Origin: Polychytrium aggregatum
Lineage: Eukaryota > Chytridiomycota > Chytridiomycetes > Polychytriales
DNA length: 29,191 nucleotides
Direction: 5' to 3'
Assembly (NCBI RefSeq): GCF_025602895.1
Contig: NW_026516503.1
Location: 1-29,191, forward strand
A program made the position numbers and the translations under genes. The notes under the pieces were generated by a model. That model was not told the origin of the DNA. It did not search any database and worked only from the letters and a program-made list of their open reading frames with translations. Below are positions 1-11,406 of the stretch, one piece after another (position 1 is the first letter of the stretch; each line of letters opens with the position of its first letter).

Positions 1-559
1 GAAACGCCGGGCGAGAGGGTGTGCCGAGGTGGTGTTGCCGGTGACATAGCTTGAGCCGCCGCCGCGGGCCTTTGAAGAGGAGAGGATGCATGTGAGTCGG
101 AGCAGCGGAGGAGTGGCAGACGCAGATGGGTGATGGAGGGAGCGGAGGGCCCTCGGAAAGACAACTTACATATGCCCTGATGTCGAACCAGTTGGTGTTG
201 TTGAAAGGGCCATCGGAAGTGACGTTGATGGTGACGGTGTTGTTGGTGGTGCTCCAGACGCTGCTGGCATTGGGAGACTGGAATGCGAGAGGTATGAGAG
301 TCGCTGTTAGATAAAGGACAGGCAGACACGCAGACCCGACTGGATGACTGGATATCTGGGCTGGCGAGTGCACACGATGCGGGTCCACACGATGCGGGTG
401 CAATCCATCGATGCATCAATCGATGTGCTGGCCGAGCCGAGCCGAGCCGAGCCGGTTGACACACGGTTGGCGACTCACAATGAACGAGACGCCGAGGGCA
501 TGGACGCCGGAACCGAGGAGCAGCGGCAGAAGTGCCTGGGAGAGCGAGCGGTGCAGCAT
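1..559 (-). CDS. KRE9/KNH-like secreted cell-surface protein (5' part, runs off the window)
   Basis: Three exons join in phase 0 on the minus strand: 559-479, 277-170 and 69-1, giving the first 86 residues. Exon 1 (27 aa, starting MLHRSLSQ) is a good signal peptide: basic start, then a Leu-rich core and a VHA-type cleavage site. It ends at GTGAGT (478-473). Exon 2 begins after TTCCAG and encodes SPNASSVWST followed by NNTVTINVTSDGPFNNTNWF, the usual start of the KRE9/KNH N-terminal Ig-like domain (sPn.ssvW....tItv.sdgp). It ends at GTAAGT (169-164). Exon 3 continues with a Gly/Ser stretch. Several N-glycosylation sequons (NAS, NNT, NVT, NNTN, NTT) fit secretion. In fungi such proteins are cell-wall or GPI-anchored surface proteins tied to beta-1,6-glucan; chytrid members are not well characterised. 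The C-terminus and any GPI signal lie outside the window. The gene is divergent from ARPC5 and shares a roughly 590 bp intergenic region with it. The family call rests on motif recall only. Confidence 0.68.
431..453. repeat. (GCCGA)n short tandem repeat
   Basis: About four and a half copies of GCCGA. The repeat lies in the first intron of the KRE9-like gene. Confidence 0.8.
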
Positions 560-580
560 CGTCCTGGACAGGGGAGAGGG

Positions 581-745
581 ACCGAGGATGGATCGAGGGG
601 AAGATCGAGGGAGAGATCGAAGGAGGGATCGAGGGAGGGATCGAGGCGAAATGCAGGGACGAGGAAGACCGAGGCGAAGCAGCGGATGGAGCAATGGACA
701 GAGCAATGGACAGAGCAATGGACGGGGCAATGGACGAACAAAACG
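581..745. repeat. Tandem repeats in the divergent KRE9-like/ARPC5 intergenic region
   Basis: A purine-rich block at 581-660 repeats units like GATCGAGGGAGG. It is followed at about 687-740 by four copies of a 12-mer close to GAGCAATGGACA. Long overlapping reading frames here on both strands are low-complexity by-products. No gene is supported between 560 and 1148. Confidence 0.7.
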
Positions 746-949
746 CGACACGGACAAGGCCGACGTTTCGGAAGTGTTGCGGCACAAGGGCGCTGTTTTT
801 GTCTGTTCTGTTGCGCGGTGGGGATCTGTACCACATTGGGTGGCGTGACGTGGCACAGACGCGCGGCCACTGTGTGGCGGTGGCGGCGCGGCAACATGCC
901 TGTGCGACCTGGATCCAGCCGTGGATCCGCACTCGATCCGCTCCCACGT

Positions 950-1003
950 GTCCCGCTCGACCCGCACTCGACCCGCACTCGACCCGCACTCGGCCCGCAC
1001 TCG
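950..1003. repeat. 11-bp tandem repeat (CCCGCACTCGA) upstream of ARPC5
   Basis: Four to five imperfect, contiguous copies of CCCGCACTCGA, about 150 bp upstream of the ARPC5 start codon. They could lie in the promoter or 5' UTR; no function can be read from the sequence. Confidence 0.75.
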
Positions 1004-1148
1004 AGCCGGCTCCCTTGGCCCTGGCGCTTTCTGGCCTGGGCTGTTCCCCCCTTTTGCCCCACATCGCCATCGCCCTTCGCCGTTGCATCGTCACCGCCTT
1101 CGTCACCGGATCGCTATCGCCTTCTCTCGCCCATCCACAGCCGCAGCC

Positions 1149-2262
1149 ATGTCCAGCAAGAAAACAGACATCGACGTCGAAGACGACGACCAGGCTTTCC
1201 AGGAAGACGCCGGGCTGGAGCAAGGATACGCCGAAGTCGAGCAGCTGGTCAATGCCCGCGCCCATCACGTCCAGGGCCTTTTGTCGAGGTGAGCGCCGGC
1301 CCGGCTTTGCACAGCCAGCCCTGTTCTGTCTGGCTGGATCATCATGGCTTGCATATCTCTGCAGCCCGGATTACTAGTTCTTGGAATGGTCTTGTCGCCT
1401 GGCCCCGAGCGGAGCTCTCTGGCAATCAGGCGCCGCTAGCTCGGCTGCACCCTCCGGAAGCCCTCCCAGTCGTGGCCGCAGCCAAGATTGTTCATCTCCG
1501 CAGAGCCTGCATCCTATAATACCATCAACGCGCTGTCGATATCGACCCATTGCCACCTGTCGAGTGTGACTTCAAATGTGCATCTCTGCCTCTCGCCAAC
1601 GCCAACACCAACGCCTTCGCGCTTTGTGATGTCTACAGATCCGATTTCCTCGGCGCCATCCGAGCTTCGCTTGATAGCCCTCCTACTGGCCGCGCTCCGG
1701 CAGAGCTCAAGGTGCGTTGTGCAAGGCTCGACACTCATGAAGGCGCCTGCAGCGGCCGATCATGCATGAAACGGTCTCTATTGGTCGTTGGCCCCCAAGC
1801 CGCAGCGCCGCTCTCTGCCCTTCTCCCTGATCTCACCAACCGCGCTCTCGCTCTCGGCATTCCAGGATTTGAACACAAAAACAGTCATGGCGGCTCTCTC
1901 AACTCTCCGGCCCAACGACATTCCCGAAGTCATCAAGTCCCTGAGCCCTGCCGAAGTTGACTCCCTGGTGAAGTACATCTACAAGGGCATGGCCTCGCCC
2001 GAGCAGTACAACTCTGGTCTGCTCCTGGCTTGGCACGAGCAGGTGAGTGGTCGCTGGCGACTTTGCTGCCGCTTTCCTCGATCGTTCGACGAGTCTGAGG
2101 CCTGACGTTGCGCTAGAGATGACATGCGATGTGTGGATTCCTCTGCGTCTCATGTGCTTGCTGTGCACCACCAAACTCACCTTGGCTCTGCATCGACAGG
2201 CGGTCAAGACCGCGGGACTGGGATCGATCGTGCGCGTGCTGACGGATCGCCGCACTGTATAG
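1149..2262 (+). CDS. ARPC5: Actin-related protein 2/3 complex subunit 5 (p16-Arc)
   Basis: Exons 1149-1288, 1639-1711, 1866-2042 and 2200-2262 splice in frame to 150 aa, matching the usual ARPC5 length of about 150. All introns are GT-AG with donors GTGAGC, GTGCGT and GTGAGT. The N-terminus is acidic (DIDVEDDDQAF), as in other ARPC5 proteins, followed by the helical segment SDFLGAIRASLDSPP. Exon 3 holds the most conserved part (RPNDIPEVIKSLS, VKYIYKGMASPEQYNSGLLL, WHEQ). The C-terminus is GLGSIVRVLTDRRTV, nearly identical to animal and fungal homologues. ARPC5 is a structural subunit of the seven-protein Arp2/3 complex that nucleates branched actin filaments, used for endocytic patches and, in zoosporic fungi, amoeboid movement. 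The start is the first ATG in frame with the acidic leader; further upstream the frame is low-complexity. No frame breaks are seen, so this gene works as a quality control for the assembly. Confidence 0.96.
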
Positions 2263-3069
2263 AGGCGCACTTTCTGTTCCCGACTTGGATGGCGGGATGC
2301 GCATGTACATTTCAGTGCTATGCTTGGCAGGTCCCGCCCAACACGAACTCGCATATCCACGCTGCTGGCAATGAACATGGGCAATGTCGCCGATACCCAG
2401 CACGCGCAAGCGCTGTCCCCTACACATTGGCGAGCATCCGCCCGAATCCCAATGCGGAGACGGTTCGCATGAGATCGGCCATGCTGATTGAGCATCTCGA
2501 GTCCAGCACGTACTATCGCCGCATATCCCGGCGACTCATGTGCCGCAATTGAGTGACAGACTCTCGGTTTGCGAGCATTGTTGGAGCATTCGAGCATTGT
2601 CCACTTGTCTTTAGTCTTGGATTCCATGCTGTGATGCCCCCTCTTGGTTGCTGATTTTGATACCCGTGATTGGCCGACATATGTCTTGAACTGTGCGCCT
2701 ATCCATAGCGGAACCATTGTCTCGGAGTCGCCTCAGGTCGGCGTGCATGTGCGTGAAAGATAATGAGGCCGTTCTCGTGCTCGAAAAAACAATCGGATAG
2801 AGCCCGGCCGGGATTCGGCATCGGCACAGAGCGTCTTCGGGCTCTTGAACTCCAGAGCCTCTGTCCATTCATTCCGGCGGATCCAATCGCTTTGTTCAAG
2901 GCAGACCAGGCGCTCCTTCACGACGAGATATCTTTCGTAAATGCCCTCCTTTCCTCGATGGTAGCTCGTCGCGAACACAGAAGCAAGCACCGCACCGTAT
3001 CTGTCCTGCCATCTGATTTCTCTCCCACTATCGCAAACCGTTGCGTCTCGCAAGTCACCGCCAGTATTC
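2263..3069. other. Intergenic stretch without a supported gene
   Basis: Reading frames here, including a 272-codon minus frame that starts at 2717 and runs into ARPC5 exon 3, show no recognisable motif, no membrane pattern and no convincing splice structure. The stretch should hold the ARPC5 3' UTR and the promoter of the membrane-protein gene at 3070. Confidence 0.5.
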
Positions 3070-4570
3070 ATGGGTGTCCCATCCCCACCCACGCAATGGG
3101 CTCTATCGCTCGGCATCAGCTTCATGATCCTTGGTCTTTGCCTCACCGCCGCCAGCCAGATGCTTGCTTTCAAGCTGCATCGACGATTCATTTTCAAAAT
3201 CGTGTGGTTTGACGTTGGCATGCTCATCATTGCCGGGATCTTGGTGATAATCACGATATCGGGGCTTCTAAACTCAAACGACATGAGCCAGTACGAATAT
3301 GTGATTGCGGTTTATGCTGGCCTGGAGAACATATCCATATTTCTGGGAATCATTGGTAAGTTTCGCGCGGATGGGGGCGACCGGGGCGGGCACAGCTGGA
3401 AAGTCTCAGGTGCTACTCGATATTGTGCTTGATGAAGTCGATAAATATGCTGAGGACGCCTTCAGAGGAGCCATGTGCATAACTCCATATCGATTCCTTC
3501 ATCGGATGTTTGGATTGCACATGCCTTGATGTCGTTCCTGGCAAATTGCGGCCCTCACCAACCCGATCACTTGGAGCTGACTTGACCCCATATGCACCAA
3601 AACCTTGCTTCGATCGAACGACAGAATCGACGGACCGGTAGGTGTGATGCTGCATGTCGATCTTGTCGGGAACTACGAACTGCAGCGCCGGCAAGGAAAC
3701 GCGGACATCGATTGAGGGATGGACAATGCCCCGGGGACTGACTTGGCGTTATTTTGGTCAGGTTTTGCGCCTTCGTTCAGAGCAGCAGGAATCGCATGAT
3801 CATCAAGACGGTTGTGTGGGCGATCTTTGCCCTCTCGATGCTCTTCATCATTGGGTCTGGATTCATAGGCATCCTGATCATCTATCCAGGATTCTTTGCC
3901 TTTGCAGCAACGTCATACTATGCCAACGTCTTGAATCCATTTCTGACGTTCTACTGTGAGTTCGCGATGGATCGTGCGCCACAGTCGGCCTCGCTGCCCT
4001 TCCGGTTCCGGACTTGATTCTCGCAGAAACTAAGCCGGACCCATCGCCAGCGCAGATAATGCCTATCTTGTGACAACGTCGTTCATGGACTTTCATTTTC
4101 TGTACAAGCTCGTCCAGGCCATGGGCCTCCAGCTCGACAAGATGCCCGACAGCAAGGAAAAGTACATTGTCCACAAACCACGTCCTCTGGGTCTTGATGT
4201 GCCTGGTCGCCAGCATCGTCGCCTTTTGCGTCAACATTGCGCAGCCGCCACAAACACCTATACGTTCAGCAACCACCTCAACTGCCTTGCGCATTCCTAT
4301 CGTCTTTGCGTCTTTGTTGACTTTGGTATTCAGATCCACGAGCTCTTGGGCAGCGAGTATGTCAAAAGTGCCAGTGCCAACCTGGATGTTGACAAAATCG
4401 CCTCGACCATCCCTAACCCAACCACAACGAACGTCACCAAGACTCGGGCGGCAACGGGAGTATCCGAGCGTGATATGAGAGTCGGGCGCTCTGGTGGACG
4501 CCTTGCCAAGGCTCAACATTTGGCGGGGCAGGGTGGATATCTGCGGAATGAATATAGGGGCTCTATGACG
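3070..4570 (+). CDS. Multi-pass (about seven-helix) membrane protein, unknown family, frames disturbed
   Basis: Exon A (3070-3355, donor GTAAGT) encodes three hydrophobic helices, such as WALSLGISFMILGLCLTAAS and GMLIIAGILVIITISGLL. Exon B (3762-3955) encodes helices including IIKTVVWAIFALSMLFIIGS. Exon C starts at 4056 after CGCAG and joins exon B in phase (Y-N-A-Y-L-V), continuing to DSKEK near 4160. A further helix, HVLWVLMCLVASIVAFCVNI, is encoded next but one frame over, with no room for an intron. From about 4255 the original frame resumes (NTYTFSNHLNCLAHSYRLCV) and runs into a Ser/Thr-rich, cytoplasm-like tail. Exons A and B also differ by one base of phase. So this is either a decayed gene, a gene with single-base assembly errors, or one with an unseen small exon between A and B. 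I do not recognise the family. The helix count and soluble tail resemble orphan seven-helix receptors, but no diagnostic motif is present. The 3' end is approximate. Confidence 0.42.
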
Positions 4571-4788
4571 ACCACAACGGAGGATGTTCTCGTCAATCGA
4601 GGGTCATCGAGAGTGGCGATGCTGAACCGAATCGCAGCCCCGAACCAGCCCATCACATGGTTGTGGCACGCGCTGTGGCTTGGGAATGGCTTCGCTGGCT
4701 TTGCCTCTTGCCCCATATCTTCTCGCCATTCGCCTCACCGCCCCCCTCTTCCCCATCACCAGTCGCCTGTTCTCCCATCTCCTGCAGT

Positions 4789-6417
4789 ATGGCCAACAAC
4801 CCCGTCGATCAGTCCGCCTCGGGTGCTGCTCTTGAGCAGCACGGTGTCGGCTTGCGTCCTGCACCAGACATCTTCACCATTGTGTGTTCCAACGACAGCT
4901 TCCAACTGGCCCTCGACCACACCACAACCAAGACCATGCTCCGAGTGTGCAAGCAGGTCCAGCCACTCCTGAGCTCCAAAGTAGCTGGCTTCCACGACTG
5001 GTGCCAGAAGGCAGGACTGTGCCGTCCGGACGGCCAGTTGATGATCCGCCTCACCATCAGCGACCAGATTGCCCTCTCGCTGCACAGCAAGGGCCAAGAC
5101 ACAGCCGGTATATCATGGGTTGTAGCTCTGGCCGACCAAGGCCATGCCGCTGCCTCGTATCTCCTGGCCTGGGTTCTCCTTCTCGCGTCCATCGTCAAGC
5201 TGCCTTTGCCCGAGGTCGACTTCATTTCCAGACAGAAAGAATGCGCCCGCCATTTGGAAACGGCCGCCAACGCCGGCCATTCCATGGCACAACTCCAGTT
5301 GGCCGACTGCTATTATAATGGCATCGGGGGTCGACCGAGACCGTGCCAAGCCTTTGAAAGCTACCGCAAGCTCGCAACGACGGGATCCACCGGGCCCAAG
5401 TTGCCGTTGTCGATACTATGCAGATGGCGAAGGTATCGATCAGACTTCAACACAGCCATCGAGTGGTATTCCAAGGCTGCCGCCCAAGGAAGCGAAGATG
5501 GCCGGCTTCATGTCGTGTTCCTCCAAGGATGGTTCTCGCTCATCGGCCATGATGGTGTCGAACAGAACGATTCGATGCCTTCAACCGCTGGCTGGAGGTC
5601 AGCAGCAAGTCCACTGACCTCAGCTATCAGGTCCATTGCCACGCACATGGTCGGATGGATGCACTACCTTGGCAGGGGTACCGTGCGAGACGAACAGAAG
5701 GGCGGTCCAAAATGATCCGAGACAGCAAGTCGATTGAGTTCCTTCTCGGAGAAGGGGACGGCCTGACCGGCGGAGGTGACGGAGCGTTATGTCGTTGGCC
5801 ACCCTCGGACTCGGCCATATCACGCAAGTTCTTTGGGCTGTGCCGACTGGGGTCCGACCACGACTGGTTGTGCCAGCAATCTGATGGCGCTGTGCCTGGT
5901 GCATGGATTTGGAACGACGAAGGACCAGGAAAAGGCCGTGGCCATCTTTGAGCAGCTCGCCAACGACGGCCGCAGCAGCAAGCCAGTACTGGGTCGGCAA
6001 ATGCTGGTGGGAGGGCTGGGGAGTGTCGGGAAGCTACTCGACGGCGTTTGAGTGGTTCAGCAAGTCGGCCGAGCAGGGGCAGCTCGTACGGACAGTTCAT
6101 GGCTGGTGTGTGCTACAAGATAGGACTCGGTGTCGATAGGACAATGCTCGTGCTTTTGAGTGGCTTCCGCGAGTCGGCCGAGCAGGGCAATCGATACGGA
6201 CAATACTACCTCGGCAGCTGCTACAACAACGGCAATCGGCATCGACAAGGACACTGACACGGCCGTGTTCTGGTATCGCAAGTCCGCAGACCAAAGCCAC
6301 TACCTCGGCTGTCAACGAGCTCAAGTCATTCGGCTTGTGTGTCCTGGGCCTCGAGCAGGCAATCAGAAGCGCCTTGAAGCTGCGACAAACCCCGCGGAAC
6401 AGCAAATGTATCGATGA
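4789..6417 (+). pseudogene. Sel1-repeat (TPR-like) protein, frameshifted copy A
   Basis: The ATG at 4789 opens a frame with an Asn/Asp leader and a conserved block (DIFTIVCSNDSFQLALDH; LLSSKVAGFHDWCQK), then Sel1 motifs of the type A..WY.KAA.QG: TAIEWYSKAAAQG near 5450, AFEWFSKSAEQG near 6045, ESAEQGNRYGQYYLGSCYNN near 6170 and AVFWYRKSADQ near 6260. Sel1 repeats are alpha-helical protein-interaction solenoids. The reading frame changes at least six times. Examples are a G5 run at 5326-5330 with one base too many, AAGCC near 5350 and CAGACTTC at 5441 each apparently one base short, and further shifts near 5620, 5705 and 5800. No introns explain these. The minus-strand gene at 19425-20996 is a clear paralogue over the full length. 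Either the gene is decaying or the assembly has homopolymer errors here. The 3' end is set by homology to the paralogue's end and is approximate. Confidence 0.75.
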
Positions 6418-6486
6418 AGCGACAAGGGTCGAGAGTGCTGCGTGTTATCCAATCTGTCCATGGCACCCATCACATTCCAATGGATC

Positions 6487-6552
6487 CGAATACATCTGAA
6501 TACATCTGAATACATCTGAATACATCTGAATACATCTGAGTACATCTGAATA
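6487..6552. repeat. 10-bp tandem repeat (GAATACATCT)n
   Basis: Six to seven contiguous copies of GAATACATCT with minor variation, located just downstream of the Sel1 copy A. Contiguous copies without spacers rule out a CRISPR-like arrangement. Confidence 0.9.
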
Positions 6553-7372
6553 TATCCAGCATATCCCAGTGTGAATGACTGCGCTGTCCCACAACAATCC
6601 AGGACAACTTTTTACCCTGTTGGCGTGAGGGTGCATTGCTGCTGATCAAGTCTTTCAATCTTCCGAGTCCGGTCTGTATCGATAGCTCAATCGCGCCGGC
6701 TTCTCCGGTTGGCCCCCTTCCCACCCGGCATGCGCCAACGACTTGCCATCCTGGATTGATCCATTGATTGCTTCAAGGCATCCGCCTAGCTTTGCCTCGT
6801 GCAACCCGTCCACCGCCGTCTCAGTCGTCGCCGTGGCTGCCTCTCATTCGCCCATTCACCCAACAACTCCAGGGCCGTTGTGCGATGGACCAACGCCCTG
6901 TGATCGGCTCGGTTGGTTTTTGTTTGTGGCGGCGCTGGGGCTGAGCGGCCCACTTACTGGATGCTTGCTTTGGCTGCTTGCTTTGGATGCATCGTCCGTT
7001 GGGTGGCCGGGCTATCTGTCCCCCCCCCCCGCTTTGCCATTTTTTCCGAGCTGCTCCTATGGTTTCGTTTCGACTTGGGCGGCGGCTCGGTTCCGGCATG
7101 CCCACACAACGACACCTCCAACAGCGCTCCATCGCAACATCCACGCGATTCCCCCGAGGTGATGTTTGCGCATGGCCTCCTTGCGGCAGAGCTTTTCCGT
7201 CAACCCATCCATCAATCCGTCAACCCATCCATCAATCTACCGATTCGCACCAGACAGCACCGCCCCCAGCAGAATCAGTCTGTGTCCGCCCGGCACCGGC
7301 TCCCGCCATCGCTTTCGCTGCACCCGTTCTTGTTGTCATGAACATGGCGCCACAAGCCGGCCCTGGAACGGC

Positions 7373-7378
7373 TATATA
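7373..7378 (+). promoter_or_regulatory. TATA-like box upstream of the transporter
   Basis: TATATA lies in a GC-rich setting (ACGGCTATATATGTCC) 213 bp upstream of the transporter start codon. The spacing implies a 5' UTR of roughly 180 nt. Sequence resemblance only. Confidence 0.4.
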
Positions 7379-7551
7379 TGTCCCTCGGCTGTTCCCACCC
7401 ATTCGCTCTCACCTCCAGCCCAGCTCCGCGACAGCAGCCCGACGGCCATCTTGGCAGCGAGTTCGTCTTCTTACTCTTTCACCTCATCCATCGTGCTCGT
7501 TTTGTCGGACCTTTCCCTGTCCGCTTGATCCCGGCCCATCTCGAGTCCACT

Positions 7552-7589
7552 GCCTCTACTTCCTCTACTGCCTCTACTGCCTCTACTGC
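7552..7589. repeat. CCTCTACTG tandem repeat abutting the transporter start codon
   Basis: Four copies of a 9-10 bp CCTCTACTG unit end two bases before the ATG at 7591, so they belong to the 5' leader. Confidence 0.8.
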
Positions 7590-7590
7590 A

Positions 7591-10030
7591 ATGGAAGCCG
7601 CGACTCCAGCCCACCCCGACAAGCTCGTTCACTCCGAGTCGGCCGACACCACTGTCGAGCTCGACAACCAGAACGACTATATCGACCGGGACGAGGATAT
7701 TTCCAGCTACTCCTTGGAGGAGCGCCATCTCTTTCTGAAGCTGACCCGATATCTTGTCCCGTGGATGTTCGTCATGTACTTTTTTCTGCTACATTGATCG
7801 CGCAAATCTGTGTAAGTGCTGCTGGTTCTCGCGGCAGGACGATTGGTGGATGGGAGGATTAGCTTTGCTTGATCGCTGTCGTTGCCAGAAGCGGATCGCG
7901 CAGCTTTCGGCAGCGATCAAATCCGCTGCTTGCTGGCGGATCGTGCTCTGATCATGGTCTCCCCATCTCCTCCTCGGCATAGCGAGCGCGCTGGTAATGA
8001 ACAAGGAGACCGGTCACTCCCTCAAACAGATGGTCCTCTCCGACCAGGATGTCTCGATCGGTCTCGGACTCTTTTACCTGGGTATGTTATCCCGCATCTG
8101 TGAGCATGGGGGCATATGGTCTGAGGAAACAGGCCGGGTGCTGTCATGATGACGGCGGCCGAGGTTTCGATTGGCATACCGGCTGTCCGAAGCCGCTGGC
8201 GGGTGCTGGGGTGATCTTTCTCTGTGGCTCACTCTCCCACCGCACATCCAACCAACCGCACATCCAACCGCACACAGGCTACGTCATCTTTGAGATCCCC
8301 TCGAACTGGGTCCTCACCAAGGTCCGCCCCAGTCTCTGGTTCGCGCGGATCATGGTCAGCTGGGGCATTGTCCTTGGCTGCTTTGCCCTGATCTCCAAGA
8401 GTTGGCACTTTTTCCTCCTGCGGTTTCTGCTTGGGGCCACTGAAGCTGGGTAGGTGTACCTGCAGCGACGCAATGCGATGGCCGCCAATGCCTCTGCTGC
8501 ATCGTGGCGACTGCATCCGAGTCTAACTGCTGGCCCTCGCAGTCTCTTCCCTGGCATGTCATACTACATGACCCTCTGGTTCAAGCGGCGCGAGACGTCC
8601 ACCGCCTATTCGGGCTGGTACATTGGCCTCCCGCTCGCCGGAATGGTCTCGGGCATCCTGGGCGCCGTGATCGGCAATATGGATGGGATCGGCAATCTGC
8701 GCGGATGGCAGTGGAACTTTCTTCTGCCGGCTATCCCGACCATTCTCATCGGCATTGCTGCGTACTTTATCTTGGTGAGTTTTCGCAGTCGCTAGCTTGT
8801 TGCGATATATCGAGCGAGCAGCCTAGACTTGATAGGTGGCCTGTTCGTTATCAAGCACATCGACTACTGTCTTTGGTTTGGCATTCACTGGCGGGTGGGT
8901 GCTGTTTGACGGCAGCCTCGGAGAAGGTCGCATGGACCGCTCGGAACGATGCAGACCCACACTCGGATCTTGTTTGGCTGACGCTTCGCTCTCGTTTACC
9001 AGCCCGACGAGCCCAGTCCAACATCAAGCAGCCTGCGCTACCGATTTTTGTCGACGGAGGAGCACAAGATGGCCGAGTCCCGGATGGCTACCCGCAAGGC
9101 CCAGCTGCTGTCGGCGACCCACAATGCGCACAGTCTCAGGACGCTGTGGAGATCGATCTCGGATTGGAAGGTGAGCCCTCAGCTCGATTCCTGACAGATC
9201 TGTTGCCAGTCTCGCCGGGCCAGCATGGCAAGGAACATGATTGTCTGATATGTCGATGGTGGTTCACTCGGCAGGTGATTTTCTTTGCGATTGTCTATCT
9301 CCCTGGGCTCGTCGCATCGACAAGCCTGGCGTACTACCTGCCTCTGTTTGTCAGCGGCCTCGGCTTCAGCTCTGTGTTAAGCCAGATCATGGCAGCGGCC
9401 GGCTGGATCTACGCTGCCATCCACATGGTCATCGCCGGTCGCATATCCGACAAGTTTGGTAGCCGCAGTCTACCCCTGGTCGTGAACATGATCCTGGCCA
9501 GCATTGGCTTTCTCGGAATGGGGCTTGGCGGCAATCTGTGGGTTCTGCGCTATGTGGCAGCATTCCTGGCCCTTGGCGGCACCAAGAGCGTCACGGCGAT
9601 CTGCATGCCGGTAAGCACCGACATCTTGATGTGCACGTCAAAAGGCCGATGGCCGCTGTCTTGAGAGACGTTGCAAACCTGCTCTCAGCAGGTTCCGACC
9701 GAGTGGCCTCGACTGACTCTCTCCATGTTCCTCCCATGTTCTCTCGCGACTCAGTGGACAAGCAACAATTTTGTCGCCCAGTTCGCTCCCGGTGCGATCG
9801 CAGCAGTCACCACGCTGGGCAACATCGGCAACATCGTGACGAGCTTTACGATCTTTTCGGCCTGGGCAGCCGATGCACAGAGGAACTATGAGTATTCGTG
9901 TGTGGTCGTCGCAGGGCTGATGTGGCTCTCTATCCTATCGACGGTATTCTTGCGTGTGTTCTTTATCCGCGAGAACGGCAAGCCCAAGGGAGCCAAGACA
10001 GCCGAAGCGGTCGAGCGATACATTATATGA
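7591..10030 (+). CDS. MFS transporter, anion:cation symporter (Dal5/Tna1-like) family, one frameshift in exon 1
   Basis: Seven exons join in phase: 7591-7811, 7983-8081, 8278-8449, 8543-8774, 9003-9170, 9275-9610 and 9755-10030. After correcting one base they give 500 aa, the normal length for this family. Family marks are a long acidic N-terminal tail, YIDRANL after helix 1, VIFEIPSNWVLTKVRP (about 109-124), RFLLGATEAG (155-164) followed by LFPGMSYYMTLWFKRRE, a charged central loop (FLSTEEHKMAESRM), and the repeat loop GRISDKFGSR (352-361). These fit the allantoate/nicotinate/biotin-type ACS symporters, plasma-membrane carriers of organic anions, vitamins or small peptides; the substrate cannot be read off. 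The T run at 7780-7785 has six T where five would keep VMYFFCYIDRANL in frame; as written, translation stops at 7795. The gene is co-oriented with the Pls-like gene 1.8 kb downstream, so it may move a precursor or product, but that is inference. Confidence 0.88.
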
Positions 10031-10673
10031 TTTGAATCAGAGCAGCGCAAGGGAGGGATCAGAGCCCAGAATGAGTCAGCGAGAGTTGCTTGGCAATAGT
10101 GCCGCCCATGGATGTAATGGATATGGATTGGAAGCATAATACAGCTTGTTGTGCACAAGCCCGTGTGCCCAAGATGTGGTCCTCCTAAGGTGGTCCTCCT
10201 GATCCCGTCTTGCTAATGCCGTCCTCAAGACGCAGTCTCCACGATGGCATCTCCAGAGACACCGCTATCACGGCTCCAACACAAGCGATCTGTTCAGGAT
10301 CCGGGGAAAGGTCCTCTTGTCGATCCAGTCGCCGGCCAGGACTCGTTCCAAGGAGGATCTGTCTGCTCTTTCAGCGTTGCGGCGGACAACCAGCACTGAG
10401 CAGCGGACAGGCCGAGCGGCGTGCCGGAGCATCGAGCTGCGATGGCAGGATCCAAGCTGGGCCCTTGTCTGGCGATAATCGCCGCCGTTGCTGAGCGGGC
10501 GGCGCTGGACGGAGGGAAGAGCAGAGGAAAAAGCCAAGGGTGCGGAGACAGCCCAGTTCTGGTGTGCGTTGTTGCCGCGGAAGAGAGTAAGCTTATCCAC
10601 GACCTCAGCCCGAATCTGCCGCCCAAGAGGCGGTTCGCAAGACACCTCCGAAACCGCCGCTCCATATCTCCGC

Positions 10674-10716
10674 CGTTGATGCCGCCGTTGATGCCGCCGC
10701 TGATGCCGCTGCCGCT
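10674..10716. repeat. 12-bp tandem repeat (GCCGTTGATGCC)n
   Basis: About three and a half imperfect copies of the unit GCCGTTGATGCC, noncoding. Confidence 0.75.
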
Positions 10717-11406
10717 TGGATAATACCGCCAAATCGACTCCAATACGACTGTCAGGCTTCTTTAATGAAGCGATGCCACGGCAGTTATAAGTTATGTTAT
10801 CGTTATTCCGTAGCGACTAAATGCCTCTTATTCAGCCCTCACAGCTCTCGCTGCTCGGATCCCCCGTCTCCGATACCACCGCAGCGCACATCTTGTCTCT
10901 TGCCTTGCTCCGACCCACTGACTGGTTGGTCAGCTGGGAGTGCTGGGACATCCCCAATGCTGTCCCTTGCGTGCTTGGTCCTCCTGCGTGCGTGCTCTTC
11001 CGGGTGCCCTGGGCACGATCGCGCGGCGCAAACGGACAGCTTGCCGTGCCGCTCAGACGAGCGCAGAGGAATGCACCATTGGAATGGAAACGAAGGCGAC
11101 CGCAGACGGTGTCTGTCCCATGCCGGCCGCTGGCGACGCTGGTCCGACTGGCCGCGCTGGCAAACCCGCTGGTTGGCCTCGCTGGTTGGCCAGCAATGCT
11201 CCGTCACCCCGAGCCGCAAGCCCGATGCCTGCCCAGGCCAAGAGCCCCCGGCCAGCGCCCGCGGCTGGCGGCCCGGGGTCCGATCTCGAGCGGCAGCGGC
11301 CGTGGTCGGATCATTCCACAACCGCACGGCACAAAGGGAAATACATTGACAGCTGCAACGGCCGCCGCGCTGACAGTGGTTTGTGCCACCATCATGGCCA
11401 TCCCGC

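Larger units (their letters stand above)
6553..7590. other. Intergenic region and transporter promoter/5' UTR
   Basis: No gene is supported. The stretch contains a C11 homopolymer near 7020, pyrimidine-rich blocks with repeated CATCCATCAATC-like units near 7195-7240, and the probable transporter promoter. Confidence 0.5.

Noticed and set aside
344-1519. A 391-codon plus-strand frame and several overlapping frames on both strands
   Set aside because: They are products of tandem repeats and GC-rich sequence, overlap the KRE9-like first exon and the ARPC5 5' region, and show no motif.
1899-2717. A 272-codon minus-strand frame
   Set aside because: It overlaps ARPC5 exons 3 and 4 antisense and has no recognisable feature.
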